Assembly (NCBI GenBank): GCA_051010095.1
Contig: JBPCVX010000149.1
Location: 1 to 8,004, forward strand
Length of the DNA stretch: 8,004 bases
Direction of reading: 5' to 3'
From: CAJQND01 sp051010095
GTDB taxonomy: Bacteria; Pseudomonadota; Alphaproteobacteria; Rhizobiales; CAJQND01
Below, piece after piece: positions 1-6,712 of this stretch (the first letter of the stretch is position 1; the number at the start of each line of letters is the position of its first letter). The position numbers and the translations under genes are program-made. The notes under the pieces are model-generated. The model did not search any database. It was not told the DNA's origin and worked only from the letters and a program-made list of their open reading frames with translations.

Positions 1-730
1 AAAAATTCTCACGCAATTGGGTTTCGACGCTCTGGCCACGACCAGCGCAGGTTTTGCCTTCACCATTGGCCGCAAAGACTGGCCAGGTAGTGTTAAGCGC
101 GACGAAGCACTGGCCCATGCCCGCGAACTTGTATCAGCCACGCACTTGCCCATGAACGCGGATTTTGAGAACGGATACGCGGATACATCACAAGGTGTTG
201 CGGAAACGGTCACGCTGGCAGCGCAAACAGGTTTGGCGGGATGCTCAATAGAAGATACCACCGGCGATCATGACAAGCCGATTTTTGAGTTTTCAGAAGC
301 GGTGGAACGAGTGGCTGCAGCATGTCAAGCAGCGCGCGCCCTTGACCGCGATTTCATTTTAACGGCGCGGGCGGAGAACTTTCTTCACGATCGACCCAAT
401 ATGGATGACACGTTAAAGCGCCTCAACGCGTTTGCCGAAGTGGGGGCAGATGTTCTATACGCGCCGGGCCTAGGTAGTATCGAGCAGATACGCACTTTGT
501 GTTCTTCCGTTCCAAAGCCCGTGAATGTGATCATCGGCGAGGCTGGTGTTGATATTCGCGTAACTGACCTTCAAGAAGCAGGCGTGAGCCGCATTTCCAT
601 CGGTTCTGCGTTTGCCCGCGTTGCCCTGAACTCGCTCCTCGAATGCGCGCGTGAAGTGCGCGATAAAGGCACTTTCTCATTCGCCCGAAAAGGTGCAAGC
701 TTTGAAGAACTGGATGCCTTCATGGATTAG
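1..730 (+). CDS. Isocitrate lyase/PEP mutase family protein (5' partial)
   Basis: The gene is open from the left window edge (reading frame from base 2, beginning K-I-L-T-Q-L-G-F-D-A-L-A-T-T-S); about 25-30 N-terminal residues of a typical family member are probably missing. The TTG at 17 is an internal Leu codon, not a start. Seen: a TIM-barrel pattern with the Mg-binding segment N-A-D-F-E-N-G-Y-A-D (155-184), then G-C-S-I-E-D-T-T-G (about 239-265), L-T-A-R-A-E-N (about 359-379) and D-V-L-Y-A-P-G. Known: these mark the PEP mutase/isocitrate lyase superfamily, whose Mg-dependent members make or break C-C or C-P bonds of small 2-oxo acids. The lyase signature K-K/R-C-G-H with its catalytic Cys is absent after the E-D segment, so isocitrate or methylisocitrate lyase is unlikely. 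It fits the loosely annotated 'PEP phosphonomutase-like' clade, and the substrate cannot be assigned. It is followed 5 bases later by an FMN-binding protein gene, probably in the same operon. Confidence 0.88.
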   Translation, partial: KILTQLGFDALATTSAGFAFTIGRKDWPGSVKRDEALAHARELVSATHLPMNADFENGYADTSQGVAETVTLAAQTGLAGCSIEDTTGDHDKPIFEFSEAVERVAAACQAARALDRDFILTARAENFLHDRPNMDDTLKRLNAFAEVGADVLYAPGLGSIEQIRTLCSSVPKPVNVIIGEAGVDIRVTDLQEAGVSRISIGSAFARVALNSLLECAREVRDKGTFSFARKGASFEELDAFMD

Positions 731-735
731 CACAG

Positions 736-1350
736 ATGACCACCTTCAATTCTGACATCGCGTTTACTGAGACCGTAAAGAAAGAACAAGAAAAGCGCGG
801 CAGCAGAAGGGGTTATCAGAAGGCGATTGAAAAACGCGATTGGCCAGATGAAGTTTCAGACGAACTGGTTAAGTTTATAGCCGCGCGTGATAGTTTTTAC
901 TTTGCAACTGCATCCGCTGACGGACAGCCTTATATCCAGCACCGGGGCGGGCCCATAGGATTTCTCAAGGTTATCGACAGAAGGACGCTTGGGTTTGCGG
1001 ATTTCTCAGGTAACAAACAATATGTAAGCCTCGGAAATATAAGTGAAAATGGCAAAGCGCACATTTTTCTGATGGATTATGAAAACGCCCAGCGCATCAA
1101 GATTTGGGGCAGTGCGCGTTATGTTGAAGACGATCCAGAACTTATGGCGAAACTTGTTATGCCCGAATATAAGGCGCGGCCAGAGCGTGCCATATTATTC
1201 GATATCAATGCCTGGGATGTAAATTGCCCGCAGCACATTCCGCGAAAATACAGCACTGAGACAGTGGGGCTTGCTACTGCCAAGCTCACAGAGCGCATCG
1301 AGGTCCTTGAAGCAGAGGTCGTACGGTTGAACGAAAAACTGCAAGGGTGA
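736..1350 (+). CDS. Pyridoxamine 5'-phosphate oxidase family FMN-binding protein
   Basis: 204 residues. Seen: a split-barrel flavin-binding domain at about residues 42-170, with F-Y-F-A-T-A-S-A-D-G-Q-P-Y-I-Q-H-R-G-G-P (54-73), G-N-K-Q-Y-V-S-L-G-N-I (92-102), where FMN-phosphate contacts are expected, and a late D-V-N-C-P-Q-H-I-P-R-K-Y (161-172) typical of this subgroup. The C-terminus (about 184-203) has leucine-spaced heptads and probably forms a short coiled coil or dimer helix. Known: the family holds flavin or F420-type oxidoreductases, and only a minority are true PdxH. This is not PdxH by motif, so the substrate is unknown. The ATG lies 5 bases after the preceding stop, with only a weak GGAT as ribosome-binding site, suggesting translational coupling to the PEP-mutase-like gene. 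No clear terminator follows. Confidence 0.88.
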   Translation: MTTFNSDIAFTETVKKEQEKRGSRRGYQKAIEKRDWPDEVSDELVKFIAARDSFYFATASADGQPYIQHRGGPIGFLKVIDRRTLGFADFSGNKQYVSLGNISENGKAHIFLMDYENAQRIKIWGSARYVEDDPELMAKLVMPEYKARPERAILFDINAWDVNCPQHIPRKYSTETVGLATAKLTERIEVLEAEVVRLNEKLQG

Positions 1351-1359
1351 GCCATTTAC

Positions 1360-1386
1360 TTGCTTGCAAGATCTATTATCTATGAT
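1360..1386 (+). promoter_or_regulatory. Candidate promoter of the leuA leader transcript
   Basis: TTGCTT (1360-1365) and TATGAT (1381-1386) resemble sigma-70 -35 and -10 elements, although the 15-base spacer is short. The -35 overlaps a near-palindrome, CTTGC-TT-GCAAG (1359-1370), that could also be a protein site. A start near 1393 would place the leader ORF at 1428 about 35 bases into the RNA. The placement is inferred, with no independent support. Confidence 0.3.
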
Positions 1387-1427
1387 GTAAACAGTGAACA
1401 GCGTAATGAAACAAGGTAGTCAAACGG

Positions 1428-1538
1428 ATGCGTTTGTCCGCAACACAGTTTCAGACTTTGGCAACGCCGCGCGATTTGCGCGCAGGCAGCCTTGACGCAC
1501 GGCCTAACCTACTCGGCCTCCTCCTTATTTGCCCCTGA
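1428..1538 (+). CDS. leuL: Leucine-rich leader peptide of leuA (attenuator peptide)
   Basis: A 36-codon ORF whose last ten residues are N-L-L-G-L-L-L-I-C-P, followed by TGA at 1536-1538. Codons 28-33 read CTA CTC GGC CTC CTC CTT, so five of six are Leu, with Ile next. The ORF lies 117 bases upstream of leuA, has its own start with an AAGG (1413-1416) about 11 bases before the ATG, and ends inside a hairpin arm. Known: such peptides act as leucine sensors, because ribosomes stall on the Leu codons when charged tRNA-Leu is scarce and so change folding of the downstream RNA. The peptide itself need not have a function after translation. The N-terminal part is unremarkable. The start codon is the less certain part: an in-frame TTG at 1434 is an alternative, but the Leu block and stop would not change. 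The symbol is used by analogy. Confidence 0.75.
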   Translation: MRLSATQFQTLATPRDLRAGSLDARPNLLGLLLICP

Positions 1539-1575
1539 GCACAGCTTGCTCGGATTACGAGCGCATGTTCAGGGG
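1532..1575 (+). promoter_or_regulatory. Alternative hairpins of the leuA attenuator
   Basis: Three pairings compete. Stem A is 1535-1541 with 1547-1553 (CTGAGCA/TGCTCGG, one G-T pair). Stem B is GCTCG 1548-1552 with CGAGC 1558-1562, loop GATTA. A shares bases with B, so only one forms. An outer stem, CCCCTGA 1532-1538 with TCAGGGG 1569-1575 (7 perfect pairs), encloses B and includes the leader-peptide stop codon. A ribosome on the Leu codons or the stop would mask its left arm. No T run follows 1575, so this part is better seen as the sensing or anti-structure than as the terminator. Confidence 0.6.
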
Positions 1576-1628
1576 AGAAAACTTTCAGAGATACAAACTT
1601 ACAGGTTTTGTGGAACTTAGTGCACAGG

Positions 1629-1650
1629 CCTGAGCCAGATCAGGATTTTA
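1629..1650 (+). terminator. Putative attenuator hairpin covering the leuA ribosome-binding site
   Basis: CCTGA (1629-1633), loop GCCAGA, TCAGG (1640-1644), then ATTTTA. The 5-bp stem is short for an intrinsic terminator, but it is followed by four T. The right arm overlaps AGGA (1642-1645), the likely leuA ribosome-binding site, so the hairpin could instead block translation initiation. Its left arm can alternatively pair with TCAGG at 1569-1573, which would release the ribosome-binding site. This is inferred from complementarity only. Confidence 0.4.
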
Positions 1651-1655
1651 AAACG

Positions 1656-3242
1656 ATGACAACGCAAGTAACCCCCGATACGTCAGATAAAGACCGCGTC
1701 ATTATCTTTGACACCACATTGCGCGATGGTGAGCAATCGCCAGGTGCATCCATGACCTTGGAAGAAAAAATTCAGATCGCTGAATTGCTCGACCAAATGG
1801 GCGTGGATGTTATTGAAGCGGGCTTTCCAATCGCCTCAAACGGTGACTTTGAGGCCGTTTCAGAAATTGCCAAGCGTGTGAAAAACGCGCAAGTCGCTGG
1901 TCTCGCACGTGCTGCGCACAAAGATATTGACCGTGCTGGTGAGGCAGTGAAACACGCGGTGAAGCCGCGCATTCACACGTTTATTTCCACAAGCCCCGTA
2001 CACATGAAGCACAAACTGCAGATGGAACCTGAACAGGTCTTTGAAGCGGTTATCTCTTCGGTTGAACGGGCCCGTAGCCACACCGATAATGTTGAGTGGA
2101 GCCCGGAAGATGGCACGCGCACGGACTTCGATTTCCTGTGCAAATGTGTGGAGGCGGCAATTAAGGCTGGAGCGACCACGATCAATATTCCAGACACCGT
2201 GGGCTACATGGTGGCGGATGAATATTTCGAGTTGTTCCGTCAAGTGCGCGAAAATGTGCCGAACGCGGATAAAGCAATCTTTTCAACTCATTGCCATAAT
2301 GACTTGGGGTTGGCAGTGGCTAATTCGCTGGCTGGTGTTGAAGCTGGTGCGCGCCAAATCGAGTGTACAATCAATGGCCTCGGTGAGCGGGCGGGCAATG
2401 CTGCGCTGGAAGAGGTTGTGATGGCGATCAATACGCGCTCAGACAAGCTGCCTTACTACACCGGCATAGATACGACCCAATTGATGCGGGCATCTCGCGT
2501 GGTTGCCACCGCATCGGCGTTTCCTGTGCAGTTTAACAAGGCAATTGTTGGTCAGAATGCATTTGCTCATGAAAGCGGAATTCACCAGGATGGCATGCTG
2601 AAATCTGCCGAAACCTATGAAATTATGACGCCAGAGAGCGTTGGGGTTAAGGAAACCTCGCTGGTTATGGGCAAGCATTCCGGTCGCCATGCGTTCAAAG
2701 ATAAATTGGAAGCCATGGGCTACGATTTGTCTGACAATGAATTTCAGGATGCCTTCCAGCGTTTTAAGGATCTGGCAGACAAGAAAAAGCACATTTATGA
2801 CGAAGATATCGAGGCGCTTGTTGATGACCAAAGAGCACACGCGCAAGAAGCAATTAAGGTTGTTGCGCTCACCGTGATTGCCGGGACCGGCGGGCCTCAG
2901 AAAGCCACTATGACACTCGACATCGATGGACAGCATGTCACCAAAGAAGCCAACGGTGATGGTCCGGTTGATGCTGTGTTTAACGCGATCAAAGATATGG
3001 TGCCCCATGACGCTAAGTTGAAGCTCTATCAGGTCCACGCGGTTACCGCAGGCACCGATGCACAGGCAGAAGTCAGTGTGCGGCTTGAAGAGGATGACAA
3101 GCAGGTTACTGGTCGTGGTGCCGATACCGATACGCTTGTCGCATCATCAAAGGCCTATGTCAGTGCACTGAACAAGCTGATAGTGAAGCGCCAACGTGGC
3201 AAGCCTGAAGCAATGAATGCTGCAGAAAGTGCAGCTGAGTAA
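1656..3242 (+). CDS. leuA: 2-isopropylmalate synthase
   Basis: 528 residues, close to the usual 510-530. It condenses acetyl-CoA with 2-oxoisovalerate to form 2-isopropylmalate, the first committed step of leucine synthesis, in the cytoplasm. Seen: the N-terminal TIM barrel opens with F-D-T-T-L-R-D-G-E-Q-S-P-G (18-30; metal ligand D24, catalytic R23). H-C-H-N-D (212-216) gives the two metal His, and G-L-G-E-R-A-G-N-A (241-249) contains N248. The C-terminal leucine-binding dimer domain starts near residue 410 (G-T-G-G-P-Q-K-A) and includes G-D-G-P-V-D-A, so feedback inhibition by leucine is expected. The start is ATG 1656, with AGGA at 1642-1645. An in-frame TTG at 1608 would extend the protein by 16 residues, but that stretch is hydrophilic, non-conserved in style and lies in the regulatory leader. 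Expression is probably controlled by the leader peptide upstream. The gene stands alone, without leuB, leuC or leuD, and ends in a strong hairpin. Confidence 0.97.
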   Translation: MTTQVTPDTSDKDRVIIFDTTLRDGEQSPGASMTLEEKIQIAELLDQMGVDVIEAGFPIASNGDFEAVSEIAKRVKNAQVAGLARAAHKDIDRAGEAVKHAVKPRIHTFISTSPVHMKHKLQMEPEQVFEAVISSVERARSHTDNVEWSPEDGTRTDFDFLCKCVEAAIKAGATTINIPDTVGYMVADEYFELFRQVRENVPNADKAIFSTHCHNDLGLAVANSLAGVEAGARQIECTINGLGERAGNAALEEVVMAINTRSDKLPYYTGIDTTQLMRASRVVATASAFPVQFNKAIVGQNAFAHESGIHQDGMLKSAETYEIMTPESVGVKETSLVMGKHSGRHAFKDKLEAMGYDLSDNEFQDAFQRFKDLADKKKHIYDEDIEALVDDQRAHAQEAIKVVALTVIAGTGGPQKATMTLDIDGQHVTKEANGDGPVDAVFNAIKDMVPHDAKLKLYQVHAVTAGTDAQAEVSVRLEEDDKQVTGRGADTDTLVASSKAYVSALNKLIVKRQRGKPEAMNAAESAAE

Positions 3243-3247
3243 TCATT

Positions 3248-3274
3248 AAGCGGGGAAGTTTTTCTTCCCCGCTT
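3248..3274 (+). terminator. Terminator hairpin after leuA
   Basis: A perfect 11-bp stem, AAGCGGGGAAG (3248-3258) with CTTCCCCGCTT (3264-3274), loop TTTTT, beginning 5 bases after the leuA stop. There is no T tract beyond the stem apart from its final TT, but stem length and position make it the obvious end of the leuA transcript. Confidence 0.8.
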
Positions 3275-3295
3275 CCAAAACCCTAGACATGTTGT

Positions 3296-3326
3296 TTGAG
3301 CCCTGATACATGCTGGGCGTCATAAG
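3296..3326 (+). promoter_or_regulatory. Candidate promoter for tRNA-Lys
   Basis: TTGAGC (3296-3301) and CATAAG (3321-3326) are weak -35/-10 matches, separated by 19 bases, in the gap between the leuA terminator and the tRNA. Transcription would start about 10 bases before the mature tRNA 5' end. The strong terminator upstream implies that some promoter must lie in this gap, but this exact placement is uncertain. Confidence 0.3.
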
Positions 3327-3341
3327 ATTTAATGACATTTC

Positions 3342-3417
<76 letters not shown>

Positions 3418-3423
3418 AATATT

Positions 3424-3447
3424 TGGCCTAGACTTTTGATGGCCTAG
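3424..3447. repeat. Short direct repeat TGGCCTAG x2 after the tRNA
   Basis: TGGCCTAG occurs exactly at 3424-3431 and 3440-3447, 8 bases apart. The first copy overlaps a perfect 12-bp palindrome, CCAAATATTTGG (3415-3426), that begins within the tRNA CCA. The palindrome plus the following ACTTTT may help end the tRNA transcript. No integrase or second copy of the tRNA end is present, so an attachment site is not supported. Confidence 0.35.
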
Positions 3448-3465
3448 CAGGCAACTCTTTCCGTC

Positions 3466-4578
3466 GTGATTATCTGGCGCACCCATCAACTGAATCCCTA
3501 CAAGGCGAGTGAACGGTATCGTGTGCTTTATCCAGCAATCGCGCTCGCGCAACACAGATCGGTTCGCTCCAAAATTCTTGCAAAAGATCAGATGCCTTCG
3601 ACATGGGGGGGCGTGACAGCGGTCGTTATCCAATCCAAACCGCTCTCTACTAGTGATCAAAAACTGGCACGCGAAGCGAAGCGGCGGAACATTCCAGTGT
3701 TTTTGGATATTTGCGATAGTCCTTTCGCGAAGTTTTCACATAATCCAATTGTTTCGGGCCATCAATTATTACTGACGAAGCGCTTGTTAAGACTTGCTGA
3801 CCATCTGACCGTACCGACGGCCGTTATGAAGGAAGTTTTCGAAGCACGTGGATTTCGCGATCTTCCGATTTCAGTGGTTCCAGATATAGCGATACCAGAT
3901 GGGTGGGAGAGGGATTCGCAGCATTGGTTCACCCATTTCAGTTCCGAAGGGTTGTTGGAAGAACTTGCTGGCAATTGCGCTACTGGCTTAACGGTTGATA
4001 CAGCTCATGAAAGTTATCGAGATAAGGCGCAAGCGCGCCGCAGCGCGGGCAAACCGATAAAACTCTTATGGTTTGGGCTTGCGAAATCCAAGTTTGGTAA
4101 AATGGGTTTAAAAAGTCTCCAGCAAAACCTTATTTCGATTGCTCACGTGCATGGACAATCTCCAGTGGAACTCAACGTCGTGAGTTCTGATGAACGTCTG
4201 TTCGAACGATTAATTTCTGACGCTCCTTTTCCAACCCACTTTTGCCGCTGGGAGCCAGGCAAAGTTCAAGAACTTCTTAATGATACAGATATCACCGTTT
4301 TGCCCACGTCGAACGATCCATTTAATCGCGTGAAATCAGCCAACCGAATGTTACTGTCTTTGGGAATGGGGGTACCCGTTATCACGTCACCGCATCCGAG
4401 CTTGGAGCATTTGAAAGATGCTGTATGGACCGGTGCTGTTGCAGAAGGTGTTTATGTACTCGCACACGACAGTGCTCGGTATTCTCAACTGATGCAAAAT
4501 GCACAATCGGCGATCGAAGCTCATTACTCACCGCAAGTGCTTGCCAATATGTGGTGTGAGCTTATCGATCACGCTTAA
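3466..4578 (+). CDS. Glycosyltransferase-like protein (GT-B fold, group 4 type)
   Basis: 370 residues, predicted soluble, with no signal peptide or membrane segment. Seen: an N-terminal Rossmann-like half (to about 140) with Y-K-A-S-E-R-Y-R-V-L-Y-P-A (12-24), V-F-L-D-I-C-D-S-P (78-86) and D-H-L-T-V-P-T (112-118). After a hydrophilic linker (about 145-195), the C-terminal half begins K-L-L-W-F-G (199-204) and ends in the donor-site pattern D-I-T-V-L-P (275-280), N-R-V-K-S-A-N-R (287-294), G-M-G-V-P-V-I (300-306). Known: this arrangement is typical of retaining GT4-like nucleotide-sugar transferases that build surface polysaccharide or glycolipid, and donor and acceptor are unknown. The start is GTG 3466: an in-frame TAG at 3445-3447 rules out anything further upstream, and the next ATG (3592) would remove conserved N-terminal sequence. 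No clear ribosome-binding site is seen. It runs head-on into the dehydrogenase gene, 3 bases apart. Confidence 0.75.
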   Translation: MIIWRTHQLNPYKASERYRVLYPAIALAQHRSVRSKILAKDQMPSTWGGVTAVVIQSKPLSTSDQKLAREAKRRNIPVFLDICDSPFAKFSHNPIVSGHQLLLTKRLLRLADHLTVPTAVMKEVFEARGFRDLPISVVPDIAIPDGWERDSQHWFTHFSSEGLLEELAGNCATGLTVDTAHESYRDKAQARRSAGKPIKLLWFGLAKSKFGKMGLKSLQQNLISIAHVHGQSPVELNVVSSDERLFERLISDAPFPTHFCRWEPGKVQELLNDTDITVLPTSNDPFNRVKSANRMLLSLGMGVPVITSPHPSLEHLKDAVWTGAVAEGVYVLAHDSARYSQLMQNAQSAIEAHYSPQVLANMWCELIDHA

Positions 4579-4581
4579 GTT

Positions 4582-5742
4582 CTATCGCCCGCTTAGGATC
4601 GCTTCTTCGATGAGGTTTTCAAGATCGGGAATTGAGGCGGTGCGTGGATTTGTTCCCGCCGCCGCATCATTAATTGCTTTGGCCGCCAATTGCGCGACGC
4701 GCCCATCATCCACGCCAATATCGCGCAGCGTCTTAGGAATGTTCAAATCATCTAACAGCGCGCAAACTGCATCGTAGAATCCGTTGAAGTTTTTAGAGGC
4801 GATACCTAGTGCGTGGTTCATTTCGGGAACCTTGTCGGTGATAGCGCTTTCGTTGAAGCGCAACACAGTGGGCAGCACTATTGCATTTGTGAGCCCATGA
4901 TGGGTGTCATATTCAGCGCCCACCATATGGCTGATCGCGTGCACCAGACCCAACCCTTTAAGGAATGACACACCCGCCAGGCACGATCCGACCAGCATAT
5001 CACCGCGCGCTTGCAGGTTATCAGGCTCGTTGACGGCAATACGCAAGCTTGGGCCAATCAACCGCATGGCTTCAAGTGCTGCGCCGTCGCACATGGGGTG
5101 AAAATCATTGATGACGTAAGCCTCGATTGCATGCACAAGCGCATCGCACCCGGTCCATGCGGTCAGGTTGGGCGGCAGGCCAAGCGTCAATTCCGGGTCC
5201 AGTATTGCCGCGATGGGCGTTTGGTCCTCGTGCCAGATACACCCTTTAACGCCGCGCTTTGTATCTGTGATCATCGCGGTGCTCTCGGTTTCGGCACCTG
5301 TGCCAGCCGTTGTTGGAACGCAGACTAGTGGTGGAAAACCTTGTGATGGTGGGGCGCTAGGCAAATCATAGTCAAAATCCCACAGAGGAATGTCGTGCCC
5401 CGCAATCAGGCTTATTGCTTTGCCGCCATCCATCGCTGAGCCGCCACCAATAGCGATAACGCAGTCATGTTCGTTTCGCTCAAATGCGCGCTTGCCCGCA
5501 TCGACTTCACTGTCGACTGGATTGGGGCTTATCTCTGAGAACACTGCAGTGCTTAAACCGTTGCTTTCAAGCAGGCTTATTGTTGATGCGATGAAGGTAA
5601 GGTCTCTGGAGCCACGGTCGGTGACGAGCAGGGGATTGCTCAGTTTGTGTTTGTGCAAAATCTGCGGCAGATCACCGAGGCGGCCTGGCCCATAAAGTAT
5701 CGGAACTGGGAAAGACCAGTCTGTGGGGTGCAAACTATCCAT
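4582..5742 (-). CDS. Iron-containing alcohol dehydrogenase
   Basis: 386 residues, the standard length for class III (Fe-type) alcohol dehydrogenases. It catalyses NAD(P)-linked interconversion of an alcohol and an aldehyde or ketone in the cytoplasm. Seen: N-terminal nucleotide domain with I-G-G-G-S-A-M-D-G-G-K (98-108) and P-T-T-A-G-T-G-A-E (143-151), then a helical metal domain. The four expected ligands are D200 and H204 (C-D-A-L-V-H-A-I-E), H268 (G-L-V-H-A-I-S-H) and H282 (T-H-H-G); the 14-residue spacing between H268 and H282 equals that of E. coli FucO. All key residues are intact, so it should be active. The substrate cannot be told from motifs or neighbours. The start is secure: the first ATG after an in-frame TAA 6 bases upstream. 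No good Shine-Dalgarno is seen. It is transcribed alone, divergent from the VanZ-like gene and convergent with the glycosyltransferase-like gene. Confidence 0.95.
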   Translation of the reverse strand: MDSLHPTDWSFPVPILYGPGRLGDLPQILHKHKLSNPLLVTDRGSRDLTFIASTISLLESNGLSTAVFSEISPNPVDSEVDAGKRAFERNEHDCVIAIGGGSAMDGGKAISLIAGHDIPLWDFDYDLPSAPPSQGFPPLVCVPTTAGTGAETESTAMITDTKRGVKGCIWHEDQTPIAAILDPELTLGLPPNLTAWTGCDALVHAIEAYVINDFHPMCDGAALEAMRLIGPSLRIAVNEPDNLQARGDMLVGSCLAGVSFLKGLGLVHAISHMVGAEYDTHHGLTNAIVLPTVLRFNESAITDKVPEMNHALGIASKNFNGFYDAVCALLDDLNIPKTLRDIGVDDGRVAQLAAKAINDAAAGTNPRTASIPDLENLIEEAILSGR

Positions 5743-5817
5743 AAGGATTTATGACATCATTTGGCCTTTTTGCAACGTAAGTTTAAGACAAAATCTGACA
5801 ATGTTCTGCTTCATGAA

Positions 5818-6189
5818 ATGCTAAACTTTTTAACTTCGCACCGTATGTTCGACATGCTTGCACTCGCTGCTTTAATCGCGATTGCGGTCGGCTCGCTGAC
5901 ACCTTTGCCCCAATTGCCAGATGTTCCTTCCAACGACAAACTGCTGCATTTTGTGGCCTATGGAACGCTTGCATTCCTTGTCGCGTTTCACCGGCAGTCT
6001 TTGCGCAGTGTCGTTCTCGTCACCATTGCAGTTATGTTATTCGGCGGATTGATTGAGCTGGTGCAACCCTTTGCAAATCGCATCATGAGCCTTGGTGATA
6101 TGCTTGCGAATATGGCGGGTGCAGGCTTAGGCGCGTGCGCTGTTTTGGTTCTCAAACGATACTTTTTCCCAATCAACGGTGATACATGA
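5818..6189 (+). CDS. VanZ-like family membrane protein
   Basis: 123 residues from ATG 5818. Seen: about four membrane segments (residues near 12-28, 43-58, 64-82 and 94-112). After the first comes G-S-L-T-P-L-P, then N-D-K-L-L-H-F-V-A-Y-G (39-49) and I-E-L-V-Q-P (79-84) with D94 and N98 (L-G-D-M-L-A-N-M-A-G). These are the hallmarks of the VanZ-like family of small inner-membrane proteins. Known: VanZ of enterococci gives low-level teicoplanin resistance, but the biochemical role of the many chromosomal homologues is not known, and resistance should not be inferred here. The start is uncertain. TTG 5761 would add 19 polar residues and ATG 5845 would remove nine; none has a good ribosome-binding site. 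Its stop overlaps the next start as ATGA, so it is co-translated with the DinB-family gene. Confidence 0.85.
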   Translation: MLNFLTSHRMFDMLALAALIAIAVGSLTPLPQLPDVPSNDKLLHFVAYGTLAFLVAFHRQSLRSVVLVTIAVMLFGGLIELVQPFANRIMSLGDMLANMAGAGLGACAVLVLKRYFFPINGDT

Positions 6190-6689
6190 TTACGAAGATT
6201 TTCCTGGAAACCATGGCTTCCTATAATGCCTGGCAGAACCGTGAAATTTACGCAGCCGCCGATACGCTAAGCGATGACGCGCGCAAGCTTGATCGCGGCG
6301 CATTTTTTAAGTCGATCCATGGTACGCTGACCCATCTTTACTGGGGAGATAAAATTTGGATGAGCCGCTTTAGCGATGAGACGCCGCCTCATCTGGATCT
6401 GAAATCTTCACTTGAAGAAATTCATGACTGGCAGGATTTGAAAACTGCGCGGGTATCCTTAGACGATACCATTCTCAAATGGGCAGGTGACGTTGATGAA
6501 AGCTGGATCGCGGGTGATATGAGTTGGTATTCATCTTCGGCAGAGCGCGAAATTACGAAGCCAAAATGGGTATTGCTTACGCACTTTTTCAACCATCAGA
6601 CCCATCACCGCGGCCAGGCGCACGCGATGATTACTGCCGTAGGCGCAAAAACCGCAGATACTGATTTGCCTTTTATGCCGGAAGCTTAG
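6186..6689 (+). CDS. DinB family protein
   Basis: 167 residues. Seen: a four-helix-bundle pattern with Y-N-A-W-Q-N near the N-terminus (13-18) and the metal-binding His triad expected at H50 (G-T-L-T-H-L-Y-W-G-D), H137 and H141 (F-N-H-Q-T-H-H-R-G-Q, 135-144), all present. Known: the DinB/YfiT family contains metal-dependent thiol transferases and DNA-damage-inducible proteins of unknown role. Thiols such as bacillithiol or mycothiol are not expected in alphaproteobacteria, so the substrate here is open. It should not be confused with DNA polymerase IV, which shares the name dinB. It starts inside the stop codon of the VanZ-like gene (4-base overlap) and ends 11 bases from the convergent acyltransferase gene. 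Confidence 0.92.
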   Translation: MITKIFLETMASYNAWQNREIYAAADTLSDDARKLDRGAFFKSIHGTLTHLYWGDKIWMSRFSDETPPHLDLKSSLEEIHDWQDLKTARVSLDDTILKWAGDVDESWIAGDMSWYSSSAEREITKPKWVLLTHFFNHQTHHRGQAHAMITAVGAKTADTDLPFMPEA

Positions 6690-6712
6690 CACCGCTTGCG
6701 TCAAGTACGGTG
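6690..6712. terminator. Hairpin between convergent genes
   Basis: CACCGCTTG (6690-6698), loop CGT, CAAG (6702-6705), bulge TA, CGGTG (6708-6712): a 9-bp stem with a 2-base bulge, directly after the DinB-family stop and over the acyltransferase stop. It could act in both directions, but there is no T run on either side, so it is only a candidate. Confidence 0.4.

Noticed and set aside
1406..1495. Alternative leader ORF starting at ATG 1406
   Set aside because: It is in a different frame, has no leucine cluster and ends before the Leu codons. The ATG 1428 frame explains the region better.
1608..1655. N-terminal extension of LeuA from TTG 1608
   Set aside because: The added residues look unlike LeuA, they overlap the leader hairpins, and ATG 1656 has a ribosome-binding site and gives a normal family length.
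1860..2243. Minus-strand ORF of 127 residues inside leuA
   Set aside because: It is a shadow of leuA; no motif, and its sequence is explained by the opposite reading frame.
2439..3038. Long minus-strand ORF (199 residues) inside leuA
   Set aside because: It lies fully antisense to an unmistakable LeuA, has no recognisable motif and is compatible with a codon-bias shadow.
5011..5328. Plus-strand ORF of 105 residues within the alcohol dehydrogenase gene
   Set aside because: It is antisense to a complete, motif-intact Fe-type dehydrogenase and has no domain pattern of its own.
5751..5780. Nine-codon ORF (ATG 5751) after AAGGA, before the VanZ-like gene
   Set aside because: The ribosome-binding-site spacing of three bases is too short and the peptide shows no regulatory codon run.
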